A stretch of 64,000 nt of DNA from Alistipes sp. (GTDB lineage Bacteria > Bacteroidota > Bacteroidia > Bacteroidales > Rikenellaceae): the NCBI RefSeq assembly GCF_020026455.1, contig NZ_JAHHQJ010000014.1:1-64000 (forward strand). Reading direction: 5' to 3'. Each line of letters begins with the position of its first letter. The stretch's first letter is position 1. Below, piece after piece: positions 16,267 to 26,064 of this stretch. The notes beneath the pieces are model-generated. The model did not search any database and was not told the DNA's origin. It worked only from the letters and a program-made list of their open reading frames with translations. A program made the translations under genes and the position numbers.

Positions 16267-17718
16267 ATGTCGGAAATAACCTCTTTGGAACCGCGTCTTG
16301 TCTGGGAACAGTTCGACGCCATCACGCGAGTGCCGCGTCCTTCGAAGAAGGAGGGCAAAATCATCGATTTTCTGATCGATTTCGCCAAAAAGCACCATAT
16401 CGAATACAAAAGGGACGCCATCGGCAACGTCGTGATGCGCAAGCCCGCCACTCCGGGCATGGAGGAGCATCCTGCCGTGATCCTCCAGTCGCATATGGAC
16501 ATGGTCTGCGAAAAGAACTCGGATGTGGAGTTCGACTTCGACAACGATCCCATCCGCACGCGTATCGACGGCGACTGGGTCCGGGCCGAAGGCACGACGC
16601 TGGGAGCCGACTGCGGTATCGGCATGGCCGCCGCACTGGCCGTGATGCTCGACGAGACGGTGGAGCACGGCCCTGTCGAGGCGCTGTTCACCGTCGACGA
16701 GGAGACGGGCCTCACGGGAGCCTTCGAACTGGGTGAGGGGATGCTCTCGGGCAAATACCTCGTCAACCTCGATTCGGAGGACGAGGGCGAAATCTTCATC
16801 GGCTGTGCGGGCGGCATCGACACCATCGCCACGTTCCACTATACGATGGAGCCTTCGCCGAAGAACTACACGTTCTTCCGTGTCGACGTGTCGGACCTCC
16901 AGGGCGGACACTCGGGCGACGACATCGACAAGGGGAGGGTCAATTCGAACAAGACCGTGGCGCGTCTTCTGTGGGACGGCATGCAGTCGTTCGAACTCAG
17001 ACTCTCTTACTTCAACGGCGGCAACCTCCGCAACGCCATTCCGCGCGAGGCCTACGCCATCTTCGGCGTCCCGACCCGCTTCAAGGAGGAGTTCGTCAAA
17101 CGTTACAACCTCTTCGCCGCGGATCTCGAAGCCGAATTCCGCTTCCGCGAGCCCAATTTCAAAATCACGCTCAACGAGATGCCCCAGGTCAACGAGGTGC
17201 TCGACAGCCGGACGCAGTCGGCGCTGGTCTACTCGTTGGTAGGTGTTCCCAATGGGGTCGTCTCCATGTCGTTCGCCGTTCCGGGACTGGTCGAGACCTC
17301 GACAAACCTTGCTTCGGTGAAGTTCGCGGAGGGCAACCGCATCGTTGTCACCTCGTCGCAACGCTCGTCGGTCGAGAGTGCCAAGACCTACGTGATGCAG
17401 ATGGTCGAGTCGGTCTTCGCGCTGGCGGGCGCCGATGTGGCCCATTCCGACGGCTATCCGGGCTGGACGCCCGATCCGCAGTCGAAACTGCTGGAGGTCA
17501 CCGTCGAAGCCTACAAACGGCTTTTCGGCACCGAACCCAAGGTCCGCGCCATCCACGCCGGACTGGAGTGCGGCCTGTTCCTCGAGAAGTATCCCGATCT
17601 GGAGATGGTCTCCTTCGGCCCGACGCTCCGCGGCGTGCATTCGCCCGACGAACGGCTCGAAATCGCCACGGTCCCCAAGTTCTGGAACCTGCTGACTGAA
17701 GTGCTGAAAACAATCTGA
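16267..17718 (+). CDS. pepD: Aminoacyl-histidine dipeptidase (M20 family)
   Basis: This 483-aa cytosolic zinc peptidase cleaves Xaa-His dipeptides. M20 signatures are clear: VILQSHMDMV (His76, Asp78), TTLGADCGIGMA (bridging Asp115), FTVDEETGLTGA (catalytic Glu145, Glu146), VNLDSEDEGEI, and GPTLRGVHSPDERLEI carrying the last His ligand. The lid domain has LQGGHSGDDI. Length matches the PepD family. The start at 16267 lies just after the promoter; the longer frame from 15982 overlaps ispF. Confidence 0.95.
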   Translation: MSEITSLEPRLVWEQFDAITRVPRPSKKEGKIIDFLIDFAKKHHIEYKRDAIGNVVMRKPATPGMEEHPAVILQSHMDMVCEKNSDVEFDFDNDPIRTRIDGDWVRAEGTTLGADCGIGMAAALAVMLDETVEHGPVEALFTVDEETGLTGAFELGEGMLSGKYLVNLDSEDEGEIFIGCAGGIDTIATFHYTMEPSPKNYTFFRVDVSDLQGGHSGDDIDKGRVNSNKTVARLLWDGMQSFELRLSYFNGGNLRNAIPREAYAIFGVPTRFKEEFVKRYNLFAADLEAEFRFREPNFKITLNEMPQVNEVLDSRTQSALVYSLVGVPNGVVSMSFAVPGLVETSTNLASVKFAEGNRIVVTSSQRSSVESAKTYVMQMVESVFALAGADVAHSDGYPGWTPDPQSKLLEVTVEAYKRLFGTEPKVRAIHAGLECGLFLEKYPDLEMVSFGPTLRGVHSPDERLEIATVPKFWNLLTEVLKTI

Positions 17719-18212
17719 TTCCGATTCCGGCATCCCCACGGCGGGGGTGCCGGAATTTGTTTCCTCTCCCGGGCCGGAGTTTGTTCCCTCTCCCGGGCCG
17801 GAATTTGTGGTCTTTCCTCTGCCTGATTTTGTTTTCTCTCCCGGGCCGCTCCCTCCCTCCTTCCCTCCCGGCCGGAGCTCCGCCTGCCGCTCGGAATTTG
17901 TTGTCTCTACGGCGGTGTCGGAACTCTTCATCATCACGAGGCTGGAATTTGTTTCCTCTCCCGGGCAGGAGTTTGTTTCCTCTTCCGGGCCGGAATCTGT
18001 TCCCTCTCCCCGGCCGCTCCCTCCTTCCCTCCCGGCCGGAGCTCCGCCTGTCCGCCCGGAGTTTGTTGCCCCCCCCCATTCCCGTCGGATAGGGCCTAAG
18101 CCGAGTTGTGACGATATTTCCGGTTCCCGGATCATTTGGCCGCGCTGCATGCACGCCGATTTTGAATTGTCGGACTTTTTGCTATCTTTGTGTTCTGTAA
18201 AGTTGCGATGAT
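17719..18212. repeat. Degenerate approximately 24-base repeat block
   Basis: Between pepD and the broken receptor, copies of a unit reading about GAATTTGTTTCCTCTCCCGGGCCG recur from 17750 to 18075. They are interrupted by GGCCGCTCCCTCCTTCCCTCCCGG segments that themselves occur twice (about 17845 and 18012). Frames are open on both strands here, a consequence of the repeat. I see no gene. Confidence 0.75.
18161..18190 (+). promoter_or_regulatory. Promoter of the broken TonB-dependent receptor
   Basis: TTTG (18161-18164) and TATCTTTG (18183-18190) are 18 bases apart. The ATG at 18213 follows. Confidence 0.6.
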
Positions 18213-20589
18213 ATGCTGAAAAGCCGTTGTGCCCTGTTGTTTCTCCTGCTTCCGTGTGTGGCGGCGGCCCAGTATCCCGACGACGAATACTATCCCTATG
18301 CCGAACGTGAGGAGCGGCGCGAACTGCTCACGACCGATTCGGCGATCTTCTACCGCGCCGTGCAATCCCCTTCGGACCTTTACGGTCTTCGCTCCGATTT
18401 CAACCTGCCGCAGGTCGCCCTCCGGCGCCGCGGACTGGATTACTCCCGGGAACGCACCTCGCTCATGGGCGTTGCGGTTTCCTACCGTTACCTTCCGGTG
18501 CTGCGCCTGCTCGGGGCCGACGAATAGCGCTATGCGGGACTTGCCGCGGTTCCCGGAGGGGGAGCCTCTGCAACCTTTCCTGGCCTCGGCAGGCTTTGCC
18601 GACCGCAATTACCTCGTGAGGGCAAAGGCCGCCGCCTCGGTGTCTCCGGGCAATGGCTGGCTCGTCTCGGCGGCGCTCGACGCCCGCACCGGCCGCGACC
18701 GACACGTCGAAGGGGTCTTCACCAATGCCCTGACCGCCGGACTGCGCCTCGCCAAACGTTTCGGCGAGGGACACGAACTCTCCGTACTGTGTGTCGTGAC
18801 ACCCTCGGTGCGGGGCACGCGCCTCTCCTCTTCGGAAGAGGCCTTCAGGCTCACGGGCGACCGCCTCTACAACCCGGCGTGGGGCTGGCAGGACGGCCGG
18901 GTGCGCAACTCCCGCGTGCGGCGCGAGACGGTTCCGCTGACCCTGGTGGCCTATTCCGTGCCGCTGTCGGCTTCGACCTCGCTCGCCGCCACGCTTGCCG
19001 CCGAGACGGGTGTCGCGAAGTACAGCATGCTCGACTGGTACGACGCCCGCACGCCGATGCCCGACAATTACCGCTACCTGCCGAGCCATACGGGCGACGG
19101 GGCGACCGAACAGGCTTGGCTCTCGGGCGATCCGCGCCATACGCAGATCGACTGGGACGAACTGATCCGACAGAACCGCATGGCGGGCGGACATGCGGTC
19201 TATGCGTTGGAGGACCGCGTCGAACGGCTCTGCAACCTGGCCTTCGACGCGTCGCTGGCCACCGATCTCGACTCCCGGCTGACGCTTCGCTACGGGGTTT
19301 CGCTCCGCCGCGAAAACAACCGTTTCTACAAACAGATGCGCGACCTGCTGGGCGCCGGATATGTCGTGGACATCGACCGCTTCCTGATCGACGACGACAC
19401 GTACAGCAACAGGCTCCAGAACGATCTGCGGCATCCCGGACGGAGGGTCGGCGAAAGCGACCGCTTTGGCTACGATTATGCGCTGACGCTGCGCGGGGCG
19501 GTGCTCCGCCTGCAGGCCGACTACCGCTCCGACCGTTTCCGGGCCGATCTTCCGGTCGAGCTGGGGAGCGATGCCGTCCGCCGCCGGGGCTACTATGAGA
19601 AGGAACTTTTTCCCGGCCCACGGTCCTTCGGTCCTTCGCGGACCCTGCGGTTCACGCCCTACGCGCTCAAGGCCGTTGCGGGCTGGGTCTTCTCCCCGCG
19701 GCGCTATATCGAAATCGCCGCTGCGGCCGCCGCCCGCACACCTCGGGCCGAGGATCTTTTCTTTCAGCCGCTCTATAACAACCGTGCGGTCGACAACCCC
19801 GTTCCCGAACGCCTCTACGCCGCCGAACTCAACTGCCGCCTGACGGGCCCCGTCCTCGATTTCCAGGCATCGTTCTTCGCCGTCATGACGCTCGACGGCA
19901 TCGAGACACGGGCCTATTACGACGATATGGCCTCGGTCTACTGCGACATGGCCGTGACGGGCGTCGGGCGCATGTCGTGCGGCGTGGAGGCGGCCGCCGA
20001 CCTCCGGCTGTCCTACCGCTGGCGGCTGTCGCTGGCGGCTTCGGCCGGGCGCTACAAATACATCCGCGATCCGCGTGTCACGGTGCTCTCCGACGTGGAT
20101 AACTCGGCCGTCGACATGCAGGCCGTCAGCCGCATGGGCTGCTGTGCTATGGGCGGCTCCCCGCAGCTGACGGCTCTGGCTGAAATCTCCTGGTTCGGTC
20201 CGCAGGGGTGGGGATGCCGCGCTTCGGCCGGATATGCCGGATGGCGCCATGTCGAGCCGATGCCCCTGCGGCGCACCGACCGCCTTGCGGGTCAGGGCGG
20301 CATCACGCGGGAGTTCTTCGATGCCTTCACCCGTCAGGAGCGGCTTCCGGACGCCTTCACGCTCGATGCCTCGCTGTTCAAGACGTTCCGCTTCGAACGT
20401 TCGCGGCTCACCGCCTCGCTTATGCTGCGCAACCTGACGGGCGAAACCGATACGATCCATGACGGCTATGAGTCGCTGCGCGTGCGCCGCATCCGCCCGG
20501 GCGACGACGTGCTCTATGCACCCCACGCCTCGCGCTATACCTATGCGTGGCCCCGTTCGTTCTATCTCACAGTCTCTTACCGATTCTGA
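18213..20589 (+). pseudogene. TonB-dependent receptor, disrupted by nonsense and frameshift
   Basis: The start (signal peptide MLKSRCALLFLLLPCVAAAQ, then a plug-like segment with QVALRRRGLDYSRERTSL) reads in one frame to an in-frame TAG at 18525-18527. The rest of the protein, from about 18532 to 20589 (685 codons), continues in another frame as a beta-barrel with LPDAFTLDASLFKTFRF, LTASLMLRNLTG and the terminal aromatic strand SFYLTVSYRF. The second part resembles the barrel of a Bacteroidota TonB-dependent receptor family with the 'WLVSAALDARTGRDRHVEGVF' block. Two lesions, and possibly lost plug sequence, make a working receptor unlikely. No SusD or CarboxypepD domain accompanies it. Confidence 0.7.
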
Positions 20590-20679
20590 CCCGCACCGGA
20601 AAAAACGACCGCATTTTTTTGGATTTCCGCGTTAAATTCGTATTTTGGAGGGGTAAAAACCTTAAAAACGTTCAGATCC

Positions 20680-21786
20680 ATGATTGTCGGTATTCCAAAA
20701 GAGATCAAGAACAACGAGAATCGCGTTGCTCTTACCCCCGCAGGAGCCCGGGAGCTTGTCAAACGGGGCCACAAAGTTTATGTGCAGGCTACGGCCGGTG
20801 TGAACAGCGGATTTGCCGATGATGCCTACACGGCCGCCGGGGCGGAGCTGCTTCCCTCGATCGAGGAGGTCTACGCCCGGGCGGAGATGATCGTCAAGGT
20901 CAAGGAACCGGTGGCTCCCGAGTATCGGCTCGTGCGCAGGGACCAGCTTGTTTTCACCTTCTTCCATTTTGCCAGCAGCGAACCCCTCACCCGGGCGATG
21001 GTCGACAGCGGGGCGGTTTGCTGTGCCTATGAGACCGTCGAGTGCGCCGACCGTTCGCTGCCGCTGCTGATCCCGATGTCGGAGGTCGCGGGGCGCATGG
21101 CCGCTCAGGAGGGGCGCTATTTCCTCGAAAAGCCGCGCGGCGGCAAGGGGGTGCTTCTGGGCGGAGTCCCGGGTGTGAAGCCGGCCCGGGTTTTCATCAT
21201 CGGTGCGGGCGTTGTCGGCACGGCTGCGGCGCGTACGGCTGCCGGAACGGGTGCCGACGTGACGATCTGCGACATTTCGCTGCAGCGGCTGACCTACCTG
21301 GCCGACGTGATGCCCCGCAACGTCAAGACGCTGATGTCGTCCGAATACAACATCCGCGAGGAGCTGAAGCACGCCGACCTAGTGGTCGGCTCGGTGCTGA
21401 TTCCGGGAGCCAAGGCCCCGAAACTCGTCACGCGCGACATGCTCCGGGAGATGGAGCCGGGTACGGTGATGGTCGACGTGGCCATCGACCAAGGCGGCTG
21501 TTTCGAGACTTCGCGCCCCACCACGCACGAGAATCCGGTCTATTATGTCGACAACATCCTGCACTACTGCGTAGCCAACATTCCGGGAGCCGTGCCCCGC
21601 ACCTCGACCCTTGCACTCACCAACGCGACGCTTCCCTACGTCATCCAGCTTGCCGACAAGGGCTGGCGCCGCGCCGCGCAGGAGAATCCCGAACTGGCGC
21701 TGGGACTGAACATCGTCGGCGGCAGGGTGGTCTGCCAACCCGTGGCCGAAGCCTGGGGCCTGCCCTATGAACCGTTGGAGCTCTAA
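20680..21786 (+). CDS. ald: Alanine dehydrogenase
   Basis: This 368-aa cytosolic enzyme catalyses NAD-dependent reversible deamination of L-alanine to pyruvate and ammonium. The conserved opening MIVGIPKEIKNNENRVALTP carries the pyruvate-binding Arg and Lys. VKVKEP (catalytic Lys region) and FTFFHFASS follow. The Rossmann fold has VFIIGAGVVGTAAARTA, the catalytic Asp lies in MVDVAIDQGG, and NIPGAVPRTST is the C-terminal mobile loop. Length is standard. It stands between two broken genes but looks intact and single-gene. Confidence 0.96.
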   Translation: MIVGIPKEIKNNENRVALTPAGARELVKRGHKVYVQATAGVNSGFADDAYTAAGAELLPSIEEVYARAEMIVKVKEPVAPEYRLVRRDQLVFTFFHFASSEPLTRAMVDSGAVCCAYETVECADRSLPLLIPMSEVAGRMAAQEGRYFLEKPRGGKGVLLGGVPGVKPARVFIIGAGVVGTAAARTAAGTGADVTICDISLQRLTYLADVMPRNVKTLMSSEYNIREELKHADLVVGSVLIPGAKAPKLVTRDMLREMEPGTVMVDVAIDQGGCFETSRPTTHENPVYYVDNILHYCVANIPGAVPRTSTLALTNATLPYVIQLADKGWRRAAQENPELALGLNIVGGRVVCQPVAEAWGLPYEPLEL

Positions 21787-21909
21787 GCGGCCGGGGCGTC
21801 TGATCGGCAGACGATGCGGCCTGTCGTCCTGTTTTGCGGCGGCCTTCCTGTCCATCCGGGGCGGGGAGGCCGCCGGTGTGTATCCATCCGCCTTTTCGGA
21901 CGATTTGTT

Positions 21910-21939
21910 TTTGAAATTATTGAATAATTCATATATTTG
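21910..21939 (+). promoter_or_regulatory. Surviving promoter of the broken HMGL-type synthase
   Basis: TTTG (21910-21913) and TATATTTG (21932-21939) are 18 bases apart, upstream of the decayed synthase gene. Confidence 0.5.
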
Positions 21940-21969
21940 CAAGAGCATAAACAGGTTACATAATTCATT

Positions 21970-22983
21970 TTGATTCCATTCCGACCGGAAATCACCGTCG
22001 GAAGCGTCGGATTTTCAAGCCCTGCTGTTGTTGGAGGACCTGCACGTCAGCCGCATCGAGATTGCCTCGGCCCGGGTCTCGCAGGGCGAAGAGCAGGCCG
22101 TGCGCGCCATTGCCGAGTGGGCTGCGGCCAAGGGCTATGCCGACCGTGTGGAGGCGCTGGGCTTCATCGACGGCGGGGTCTCGCTCGACTGGCTCGGAGC
22201 TGCCGGATGCCGCGTGGTCAACCTGCTGGCCAAAGGATCGCGGAAGCATTGCGAGGAGCAGCTGGGCTACGCACCCGAACGCCATCTGGCTGATGTGCGC
22301 GCCGAGACCCTTGCGTCTGTCGACCGCGGGATGGCTTTGAGGACTGGTCCAACGGCATGCGCCATTCGCCCGACTATGTCTACGCGATGCTCGACGGATT
22401 GGCCGACGCTCCCGTCAGCCGATTTATGTGCCCCGATACGCTGGGAGTTCTCGACCCCTACGATACCGAACGTTTCTGCCGCGACCTTGTGACGCGCTAT
22501 CCGTCGCTGCGTTTCGATTTCCACGCCCACAACAACTACGACCTGGCCGTGGCCAACACCGCCGCCGCCGTGCGGGCGGGCTTTCAGGGGGTCCACGTCA
22601 CCGTGAACGGGCTGGGTGAGCGGGCCGGCAACGCGCCGCTGTCGAGCACGGTGGCCGAGCTGCACGACTGTCTGGGCCGTACGACGGGGGTCGACGAGAC
22701 GAAGATCAACCGCGTCAGCCGCACGGTCGAGGGCTATACGGGCATCCGCATCCCTGCCAACCGCCCGATCGTCGGTGCGAGCGTCTTCACACAGTGTGCG
22801 GGCATCCATGCCGACGGCGACAGCAAGAACAACCTCTACTGCAACGAACTGCTCCCCGAGCGTTTCGGGCGTGTCCGCGAATATGCCCTGGGCAAAACCT
22901 CGGGCAAGGCCAATATCCTGAAAAATCTCGAAGCGCTCCGCACGATCACCGGGGTGAGGGACTGCGCCGTTTCGCCGATTTGA
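21970..22983 (+). pseudogene. 2-isopropylmalate synthase-type (HMGL-like) gene, truncated and frameshifted
   Basis: The first frame has a plausible MIPFRPEI start but then lacks the DTTLRDG catalytic segment expected at the N-terminus. A second frame picks up LLLEDLHVSRIEIASARVSQGE and runs to about 22325. A shift then moves to DGFEDWSNGMRHSPDYVYAM, FDFHAHNNYDLAV (metal-binding His pair), LGERAGNAPL and LGKTSGKANILKNLEAL. The protein stops at 22983, without the C-terminal segment usual in this family. The motif order is that of the alpha-isopropylmalate synthase-like family of Bacteroidota. Loss of the first catalytic motif, a frameshift with small deletion, and a short C-terminus mark it as non-functional. 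Confidence 0.8.
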
Positions 22984-23039
22984 CCCCGTAATTCCGTCTT
23001 GCCGACCGACCGTTTTTTCGCGGTCTGCTTTTTTTGTAC

Positions 23040-23047
23040 TATCTTTG
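23040..23047 (+). promoter_or_regulatory. -7 element upstream of obgE
   Basis: TATCTTTG fits TAnnTTTG; the upstream TTTG half is not evident. It lies 129 bases before the obgE ATG. Confidence 0.5.
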
Positions 23048-23176
23048 TTGCCCCGTTCGGGCTGTATAGCGGCAAAGTCCTTCCTCGCACGGAAGGGCTC
23101 TGGGGGCGTGGGGCCGACTTGTGGCCGACGCCGACGGCGGCACGGGCGATTGACAGCACCAAAACGAAGGACAAAT

Positions 23177-24190
23177 ATGGCAGGATCCAATTTTGTAGAT
23201 TACGTAAAGATATTCGCCCGTTCGGGGCACGGCGGCGGCGGCTCGACGCATTTTCGCCGCGAGAAATTCGTAGCCTTCGGCGGTCCCGACGGCGGTGACG
23301 GCGGCAAGGGCGGCAGCATCGTCCTGCAGGGCGACAGGCAGTACTGGACGCTCATCCACCTCAAATACCAGCGCCACCAGTTTGCCGAGGACGGCGAACA
23401 CGGCTCCGGGGCGCGTTCCTCGGGCAAGGATGCCCGCGACATCGTGATCCCGGTTCCGCTGGGCACGGTCGCCAAGCGTGTCATCGAGAACGAGGACGGA
23501 ACCACGACCACCGAAACGGTGGGCGAGGTGACTGCCGACGGCGAGCGGCTCGTGCTGCTCCGTGGCGGCCGTGGCGGTCTGGGCAACTGGCATTTCAAGA
23601 GCGCCACCAACCAGACGCCGCGCTATGCCCAGCCGGGCGAGGATGGTGAGGAAGGGACGTTCATCCTCGAACTGAAGGTACTGGCCGACGTGGGGCTGGT
23701 GGGCTTCCCCAATGCGGGCAAGTCTACGCTGCTCTCGGTGGTTTCGGCCGCGAAGCCCAAGATCGCCGACTATGCCTTCACGACGCTGGAGCCGAACCTC
23801 GGTATCGTCGAGGTCCGCGACCACAAGTCGTTCGTCATGGCCGACATCCCGGGCATCATCGAGGGGGCGCACGAGGGGCGCGGTCTGGGAACCCGTTTTC
23901 TGCGCCATATCGAGCGCAATTCGGTGCTGTTGTTCATGATCCCTGCCGACAGCGACGACATCCGCCGCGACTACGACGTCCTGCTGGGCGAACTGACGCA
24001 ATATAATCCCGAACTGCTGGACAAGGAGCGCCTGCTGGCCGTCACCAAGTGCGACATGCTCGACGAGGATCTGATTGTCGAGATGCGGAGCCACCTGCCC
24101 GAAGGCGTTCCTTCGGTCTTCATCTCGTCGGTTTCGGGTCTGAACATCCCGCGGCTCAAGGATATGCTGTGGGAGGCGTTGCAGCGCTGA
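23177..24190 (+). CDS. obgE: GTPase Obg (ribosome assembly)
   Basis: This 337-aa essential GTPase acts in late large-subunit ribosome assembly. The glycine-rich Obg fold (residues 1-160) has FVDYVKIFARSGHGGGG, GGPDGGDGGKGG and LRGGRGGLGN. The G domain follows with GFPNAGKST (G1), FTTLEPNLG (G2), DIPG (G3) and TKCD (G4). The optional C-terminal OCT domain is absent, as in many Bacteroidota forms. The start at 23177 gives the standard opening; the earlier in-frame ATG at 23045 would lie in the promoter. Confidence 0.96.
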   Translation: MAGSNFVDYVKIFARSGHGGGGSTHFRREKFVAFGGPDGGDGGKGGSIVLQGDRQYWTLIHLKYQRHQFAEDGEHGSGARSSGKDARDIVIPVPLGTVAKRVIENEDGTTTTETVGEVTADGERLVLLRGGRGGLGNWHFKSATNQTPRYAQPGEDGEEGTFILELKVLADVGLVGFPNAGKSTLLSVVSAAKPKIADYAFTTLEPNLGIVEVRDHKSFVMADIPGIIEGAHEGRGLGTRFLRHIERNSVLLFMIPADSDDIRRDYDVLLGELTQYNPELLDKERLLAVTKCDMLDEDLIVEMRSHLPEGVPSVFISSVSGLNIPRLKDMLWEALQR

Positions 24191-24241
24191 TTCCCGGCCT
24201 TTCCGGTGGCGGAGATCTGGCCGGCGGGGGACGATGCCCTC

Positions 24242-25054
24242 TCAATGCCCTGCCTCGCTGCGAAACTCCGCTTCGCGGTTGGTGACGCGCAGGGTGTATT
24301 TTCCGGCGAAATAGTCGATGATTCCATACAAGGAGCCTGTGCCCTGCGGCAGAGGCTCCTTTGCGTAGACGCAGGTCGCGGCGGTCCGCACGGTGAAGGT
24401 CCGGCCCCGCGTGTCGACGATCTCACGCTCGGTGGCGACGATACGGCCCGTCTCCGGGTCGGTGTCGCACCAGCTTTTCCCGGCATCGACAAAACGCACG
24501 TCGTCGAAACGCACGCGTGTGTCGATGTGCCGGGCCGAGACGGCGTCGAACGTCAGGAGCTATGCGGCGGGCGTCTCGCCTCCGGAGGGTTCGGTGCGGA
24601 TGTAGCGCGCGAGTTCTTCGCGCGGAATGCACCCTGCGCCGTTGTCGCCGGGAGTCGTCCCCAGACGGATTTTTCCGCCGTAGTCGCATAGCGTCAGCCC
24701 GTTGCAGCGGACATTCGCCACGATCCCGAACGGAAAGAGATCCGCCAGCGGAGCTCCTTCCGCGGCGATCGCAATGCCGCCCGAGGTATCTTCGACAACG
24801 ATTGTTCTGTAAAATTCGCCGTAGAGGTCGTTGGCCGTGACAAATCCGCGAATGGTGATCTCCTGCGTTATTGCAACGCTGCTTTTCCCGTCGCAGAGCG
24901 ATTTGAGATAGGCTACCGAATGCTGCGACTCCGGGGGACAGACCGTGAATTGGGGTTCTGTGGCCCGGTCGCATCCGGCCGATAGCGCCAGCAGTACCGA
25001 CAGTACCAGCCGTGCCGGCCGTGTCGGCGGACTAATGCGTGCAGTCGTTTTCAT
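24242..25054 (-). pseudogene. DUF5689-type lipoprotein with an in-frame amber codon
   Basis: One frame runs from 25054 to 24242 (about 270 codons), broken only by a TAG at 24560-24562 after codon 164. The N-terminus is a lipoprotein signal (LLALSAGC, lipidated Cys). The part before the stop carries ITIRGFVTANDLYGEFYRTIVVEDTSGGI, the DUF5689 OB-fold-like hallmark. After the stop comes LLTFDAVSARHIDTRVRFDDVRFVDAG, which matches the next segment of the same family. A single CAG-to-TAG change would explain the break. The start overlaps the stop of the intact paralogue at 25032, so the two form a unit. Confidence 0.75.
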
Positions 25055-25820
25055 CGCGCAGTTTGAGGATGTAACGCCCGTCGCCTGCGGCGTCGTACTG
25101 GAGGATTCCCGTCAGCGAGACCGTGCCGACAGGCACTTCGGCGTCGGCGAAACGGGCATATCGGCGGACATAGGTATAGACGGTGTTGCCGTCGGCATCG
25201 GTGAAGCGCTTGTAGCCGGCCCATGTCGGTTCCGAAAGGTCTTCGGGCGTATAGCGCACCTCGTCGATGCGGACGAGCGTGCCGCAGCGGCTTTCCGAGA
25301 GTGCCGGAATGGCAAGCGGGGCGGGGAAGGGCGCTGCCAGAGTTTCGCCGCAGCGTACCAGCACGGCGCCGAGTGCCGCCCGGGAGCCGATGTAGTCCGT
25401 TGCATAGCCGCTTCCGGCGGCGGGCGGACGTTCCGCCTGCAACACTCCGCGACTTTGGGCGATGGTGAGTCCCCGAAGCGACAGCGTCACGCGGCTCCCC
25501 AGGGGGAAGTCGTTGTGCAGATGGTCGATACCCGCCATCACTTCAACCCCCGCTTCAGCATCGCAGATGCAGAGCGTACGGTAGAAATTCTCCGCGCGGT
25601 CGCAACTCGCAACCCGCCCCGTGACGACAATGTCGCCCGTGACGGTGAAGGGCGTGCCCGCATAGCGGTCGCGCAGTGCGGCGATGGTCTCCGTTGCGGG
25701 TTTTTCGTGGTCCTGATCGTCCGGTTTGCCGAATGAGGAGTCGTAACACCCGGCCAGCAGAAGCGAGGCGATGGCGCCGAAGAGAGGTATGGAACGGATG
25801 TGAAGCATATTTTTACGCAA
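25032..25820 (-). CDS. DUF5689 domain lipoprotein
   Basis: This 262-aa protein has a lipoprotein signal (IASLLLAGC, Cys near residue 25). The mature part has FTVTGDIVVTGRVASCDRAENFYRTLCICDAEAGVEV, the DUF5689 pattern (long run split here), then GSRVTLSLRGLTI and a C-terminal OB-like beta domain with GTVSLTGILQYDAAGDGRYILKLRDEND. Its role is unknown; related proteins are outer-membrane or periplasmic and often sit near nutrient-uptake genes. It is followed by a second, interrupted DUF5689 gene overlapping by 23 bases. Confidence 0.85.
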   Translation of the reverse strand: MRKNMLHIRSIPLFGAIASLLLAGCYDSSFGKPDDQDHEKPATETIAALRDRYAGTPFTVTGDIVVTGRVASCDRAENFYRTLCICDAEAGVEVMAGIDHLHNDFPLGSRVTLSLRGLTIAQSRGVLQAERPPAAGSGYATDYIGSRAALGAVLVRCGETLAAPFPAPLAIPALSESRCGTLVRIDEVRYTPEDLSEPTWAGYKRFTDADGNTVYTYVRRYARFADAEVPVGTVSLTGILQYDAAGDGRYILKLRDENDCTH

Positions 25821-26064
25821 TGGAGGTGAGGTTTGCAGGGGCCCCGGCCGGTCCGCTCGCGGGGACCCTTTCCGGGTTGCTGTCCGACCGATGTCCGGCC
25901 CGGTCTTCGGGTTGCTGTCCGGCCCGGCCTCCTAGTCTCCGGTTTGCTGTCCGACCGATGCCCGGCCCGGCCTCCCGGCCCGATGAACGATGCCGGCGGA
26001 GGCGGTAGCGATCGGCCGTATCCCGCGGCGGCCGATCGTGCGGGATTGCATCCGGCAACGCTTG
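25821..26064. repeat. GC-rich degenerate repeats
   Basis: Variants of GGTTGCTGTCCGACCGATG and CCGGCCCGGCCTCC recur three times in this 244-base gap. They encode no supported gene and resemble in style the repeat blocks at 17750 and 29860. Confidence 0.65.

Noticed and set aside
17747..18211. Open frames across the repeat block
   Set aside because: Both strands are open because the unit lacks stops. Products are repeats of PGPEFV-like text with no signal or family.
24242..24562. Amber codon as sense codon (recoding)
   Set aside because: TAG ends many intact genes here, such as mgsA, the nitrilase and the MscS gene, so a general reassignment is not supported. Decay or sequencing error is simpler.
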